NCBI GenBank assembly: GCA_029859485.1
Contig: JAOUDB010000105.1
Span: forward strand, 1 to 7,968
Direction of reading: 5' to 3'
DNA length: 7,968 bases
Source: Desulfuromonadales bacterium
GTDB lineage: Bacteria; Desulfobacterota; Desulfuromonadia; Desulfuromonadales; BM103
The notes under the pieces were generated by a model that saw nothing but the letters and a program-made list of their open reading frames with translations, did not search any database and had not been told where the DNA came from. Each line of letters starts with the position of its first letter. Position 1 is the stretch's first letter. Shown here piece by piece: positions 6,010 to 7,968 of the stretch. A program made the translations under genes and the position numbers.

Positions 6010-6376
6010 AGGCTAAGTAATCTCGGATCAGTTGCTGCAACTGATCCGGAGCGAAAGGTTTAACAAGATAAGCATTCGCTCCGAGAGCCATACCTTTTTC
6101 CCGATCACGCTCGCTGCTTTCGGTGCTGATGATAATGAGAGGGGTTTCCTTGTAGTTTTCGTTGTTGCGGATAAAACTGACCAGCTCCAGGCCGTTGATA
6201 TCGGGCATATTGATGTCGGTAATGATCAGGTCGACCTTCTCACGAGGCAGAATCCGCAAGGCGTCAAAACCGTTGGCAGCCTCCACGGTGTCATAGTCGC
6301 CCATCGCTGCGATCGTCGAGACAATCAGCGAACGCATGGTCAACGAGTCTTCAGCTATCAGAATTTTCTTGCTCAC
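6008..6376 (-). CDS. cheY: CheY-type single-domain response regulator
   Basis: This 122-residue receiver stands directly upstream of cheA and is the most likely cognate phosphate acceptor. The catalytic residues are E9-D10, D54 (IITDINMPDING), S84 in the Thr/Ser position (LIIISTES) and K106 (YLVKPF). Y103 marks the switch position. SLTMRSLIVSTIAAMGDYD in helix 1 and TDINMPDINGLELV resemble true CheY and close relatives more than DNA-binding regulators, and there is no output domain. What it binds (flagellar motor, pilus motor or another target) cannot be read from the sequence. It starts at GTG 6376 with AAGGAG nine bases upstream. It is 88 bp downstream of the DUF4388 gene, a gap filled by a heptamer array, and 10 bp upstream of cheA. 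Confidence 0.95.
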   Translation of the reverse strand: MSKKILIAEDSLTMRSLIVSTIAAMGDYDTVEAANGFDALRILPREKVDLIITDINMPDINGLELVSFIRNNENYKETPLIIISTESSERDREKGMALGANAYLVKPFAPDQLQQLIRDYLA

Positions 6377-6385
6377 CGCAACAAA

Positions 6386-6391
6386 CTCCTT
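6386..6391 (-). promoter_or_regulatory. Ribosome binding site for the GTG-started cheY
   Basis: Minus-strand AAGGAG lies nine bases before GTG (6376). It supports a GTG start and a product beginning MSKKILIAEDS. Confidence 0.7.
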
Positions 6392-6402
6392 AAATTCAAC
6401 CT

Positions 6403-6465
6403 CCAGCTCCCAGCTCTCAGGTTTTTGCTTTCAGCCCCCAGTCACCAGTCCCCAGCCTCCACCTC
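6403..6465. repeat. Tandem array of degenerate CCAGYYY heptamers
   Basis: The plus strand reads in exact 7-bp steps: ccagctc, ccagctc, tcaggtt, tttgctt, tcagccc, ccagtca, ccagtcc, ccagcct, ccacctc. That is nine units over 63 bp, with one diverged unit (6424-6430) keeping the register. The array fills the gap between the stop of the DUF4388-receiver gene (6465-6467) and the cheY ribosome binding site (6386-6391), and its last base touches that stop codon. The transcribed minus strand is G-rich here (GGGGACTGG, TGGGGGCTG, GCTGGGAGCTGG). Heptameric repeats of this general kind, including CCCCAGT-like units, are known from cyanobacteria as short tandemly repeated repetitive sequences. Whether these are related is not shown. 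Confidence 0.75.
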
Positions 6466-7968
6466 TAACCCTTACCCATACGTCTCTCAAGGAGAGCCTT
6501 CTCCATAGCCAAACCCGCCTGAGAAAGGAAAATTTCCAGGGCCTCCGTATCACCGATCGGCTTTTCATCGGGAAGATTATCACCATACAGCACTGCGACC
6601 ACCCGACCTTCGCTGACCAGCGGTCCGACAAACACCTCACCGGGCCTCTGCCCGCCGAGTTGCTCGAAGAAATAATCGTTCCACTCTGATTTTTTTGCTG
6701 TACTACGATAAGGAGAAAAGGACTGCAACGCATCTTTAAAAAGGTGATCTTCCTCCCTGGGAAGCTTGACATTACGGACCCGGACGTCTGCAGAATCGCC
6801 GTTCAGTTCAATCCCAAACTGACCAAGACCGACAATCTCCTCTTCCTTGACCAGCAGAATCACGGCTCGACTCATCAATTCACTGGCAAAGCGCAAAATC
6901 AGCAGAATAATGCCGCCTCCAAGAGAAGGATTATTCAACTCCTGCAGCATACCACGAAGAAGATGCAGCCCTGGAGACTGTTGAGAGCTCTGTTCAGGAG
7001 TTCCAGTAGCCACCTCACCCATTTCTCTGAGCAGTTCCGCGCCAATATTATAAAGACCGTCGGCTTGTTCAGGCTCTTCAGACGAGTCCTCGCTAAGGGC
7101 AATGATCGCATCAACCAAAGCAATCAAACCAGCGCGGCCACGCTCAGTAAGAATGTCATCTTTCTTCGGCTTGGGGAAAAGGGTCGGCACGCCAAAGTTG
7201 CGTACGCTCTGCTCCGCCTCACGGTTTGGGTGGTCTGACATGACCAGTACCTGAAAATCAGGATATTGGGCACGAACTTCTTCGAGCAACTCCAGGCCAC
7301 CAAGCACCCCACGGCCGTCTCGACGTGGCATGATCAGGTCAATCACCAGGGTTGTCGTTGCGGGATCCGCTTGCGCAACAGACTCGAGAAAAGAGTTGTA
7401 ATTGGTAAAGACGTGAACAGGCGACTTACGTTCCTGCAGCAGGCTGGCAATCTTCTCAGCGGTTTCCGGGTCATCATCGACAACGATGAATTTGCGCGGT
7501 GGTTTCGTTGTTAAGGCCGTGACGTCAGGGCCCTCAGCAGAAGACTTAACTGGCACCTCACCCTTGACTTCTGCCAACATTTGGTCGATATCGATCAGAG
7601 ATTCGCCCCGCTCGTCGAGATCTTCACCACGATGGCGCTTCTCATCAAGGATTCGACTGCCTTCCATGGCCAGCCATTGCGGGTTAAGCCCGCTGTCCAG
7701 CATGAACTGCAAAGGATTCAGAGTCGTGGACGCAAGTTCTCCGGGATCACCGAGTTCAAAAGAAAAAGCCCCTTCATCCCAACTGAAGAAGCTGTAAACA
7801 ATCTTTTCAACCTGCTCACGAACAACCGTCTCAATCGCCTCACGATCCACACCAAAATTACTGACAAGGATATCGCCGATACGGCGGCCATCATCACGTT
7901 CGTGCTGGATGACCAGTGCCTTCTTGAGGGTCCCGAAGTCGACCAAGCCGGCTCGTATGACCAAGTCT
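6465..7968 (-). CDS. DUF4388 (PATAN-like) / receiver / GAF-like regulator, 5' end outside window
   Basis: The frame is open at the right edge: the codon before TTG 7964 is GAC, so 7964 is probably internal and the N-terminus is missing. Numbering here is from that TTG. Residues ~1-75 look like the C-terminal half of a DUF4388/PatA-N domain (RRIGDILVSNFGV, then FFSWDEGAFSFELGD). A charged linker runs to ~155. A receiver follows at ~157-290, with acidic D163-D165, D209 (LVIDLIMPRRDG), S243 and K265 (LFPKPKK). It has extra residues after DG (RGVLGG) before helix 3. A GAF-like domain makes up ~335-495, with HLLRGMLQELNNP, then VFVGPLVSEGRVVAVLYGD and IFLSQAGLAMEKALLERR. There is no DNA-binding or enzymatic output domain. 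It probably senses through GAF and scaffolds through DUF4388 while receiving phosphate, perhaps from CheA. It is the first visible gene of the cluster. Confidence 0.88.
   Translation of the reverse strand, partial: DLVIRAGLVDFGTLKKALVIQHERDDGRRIGDILVSNFGVDREAIETVVREQVEKIVYSFFSWDEGAFSFELGDPGELASTTLNPLQFMLDSGLNPQWLAMEGSRILDEKRHRGEDLDERGESLIDIDQMLAEVKGEVPVKSSAEGPDVTALTTKPPRKFIVVDDDPETAEKIASLLQERKSPVHVFTNYNSFLESVAQADPATTTLVIDLIMPRRDGRGVLGGLELLEEVRAQYPDFQVLVMSDHPNREAEQSVRNFGVPTLFPKPKKDDILTERGRAGLIALVDAIIALSEDSSEEPEQADGLYNIGAELLREMGEVATGTPEQSSQQSPGLHLLRGMLQELNNPSLGGGIILLILRFASELMSRAVILLVKEEEIVGLGQFGIELNGDSADVRVRNVKLPREEDHLFKDALQSFSPYRSTAKKSEWNDYFFEQLGGQRPGEVFVGPLVSEGRVVAVLYGDNLPDEKPIGDTEALEIFLSQAGLAMEKALLERRMGKG

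Noticed and set aside
4558..6063. A 501-codon open frame on the plus strand opposite cheA
   Set aside because: It is antisense to a well-conserved CheA and has no recognisable domain. Its length follows from the codon bias of cheA, and it reads through the cheA start into cheY.
6403..6465. CRISPR array
   Set aside because: The units are seven bp with no spacers, far from the 23-50 bp repeat and unique-spacer pattern, and no cas gene is present.
6403..6465. Remnant coding sequence of a frameshifted DUF4388 C-terminus
   Set aside because: The upstream protein ends naturally after its GAF-like domain, and the tract is a periodic heptamer run without codon-like character.

Overview
Every gene in this window reads on the minus strand, so transcription runs from high to low coordinates. 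The window is almost wholly coding and is a compact CheA-centred signalling locus. Gene families and gross composition suggest a bacterium of the Desulfuromonadales/Geobacterales group (former Deltaproteobacteria). The pointers are a zinc-ribbon/receiver protein, a DUF4388 (PATAN-like) receiver protein, an ExeA-type ATPase and a HEAT-repeat protein around CheA and CheW. That assignment is inference from gene content; no rRNA or other taxonomic marker is present.

Layout in transcription order: (1) 7968-6465, the 3' part of a DUF4388-receiver-GAF-like protein, open at the window edge; (2) 6376-6008, a CheY-type single-domain receiver; (3) 5997-3925, the CheA histidine kinase; (4) 3932-3123, an ExeA/GspA-type AAA ATPase whose start overlaps the end of cheA by 8 bp; (5) 3042-2314, a CheW with a long acidic N-terminal extension; (6) 2293-1925, a second single-domain receiver; (7) 1920-1408, a second, plain CheW; (8) 1339-419, a zinc-ribbon protein with a degenerate receiver and a C-terminal helical module; (9) 329-1, the N-terminal part of a HEAT-repeat protein. 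The tight spacing (8-bp overlap and gaps of 4, 10 and 20 bp, with four of 68 to 89 bp) is consistent with one or two operons. No gap exceeds 90 bp, and I see no strong promoter or intrinsic terminator.

How the parts could work together: CheA, held in arrays by the two CheW proteins, would phosphorylate CheY and the other receivers. No receptor (MCP), CheR, CheB, CheC/D/X/Z or flagellar gene is visible, so the adaptation enzymes and the input are elsewhere or just outside. The embedded ExeA-type ATPase, the modular DUF4388 and zinc-ribbon regulators and the HEAT protein point away from plain flagellar taxis. They suggest an alternative output such as pili, surface polysaccharide or gliding/cell-surface behaviour; this is inference.

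Two short intergenic tracts (about 356-412 and 6403-6465) are built from the same degenerate heptamer, CCAGYYY. In the first the units face each other as a palindrome. In the second they run head to tail in strict 7-bp register. They are the least explained non-coding signal here. Several genes use GTG or TTG starts backed by good Shine-Dalgarno sequences.
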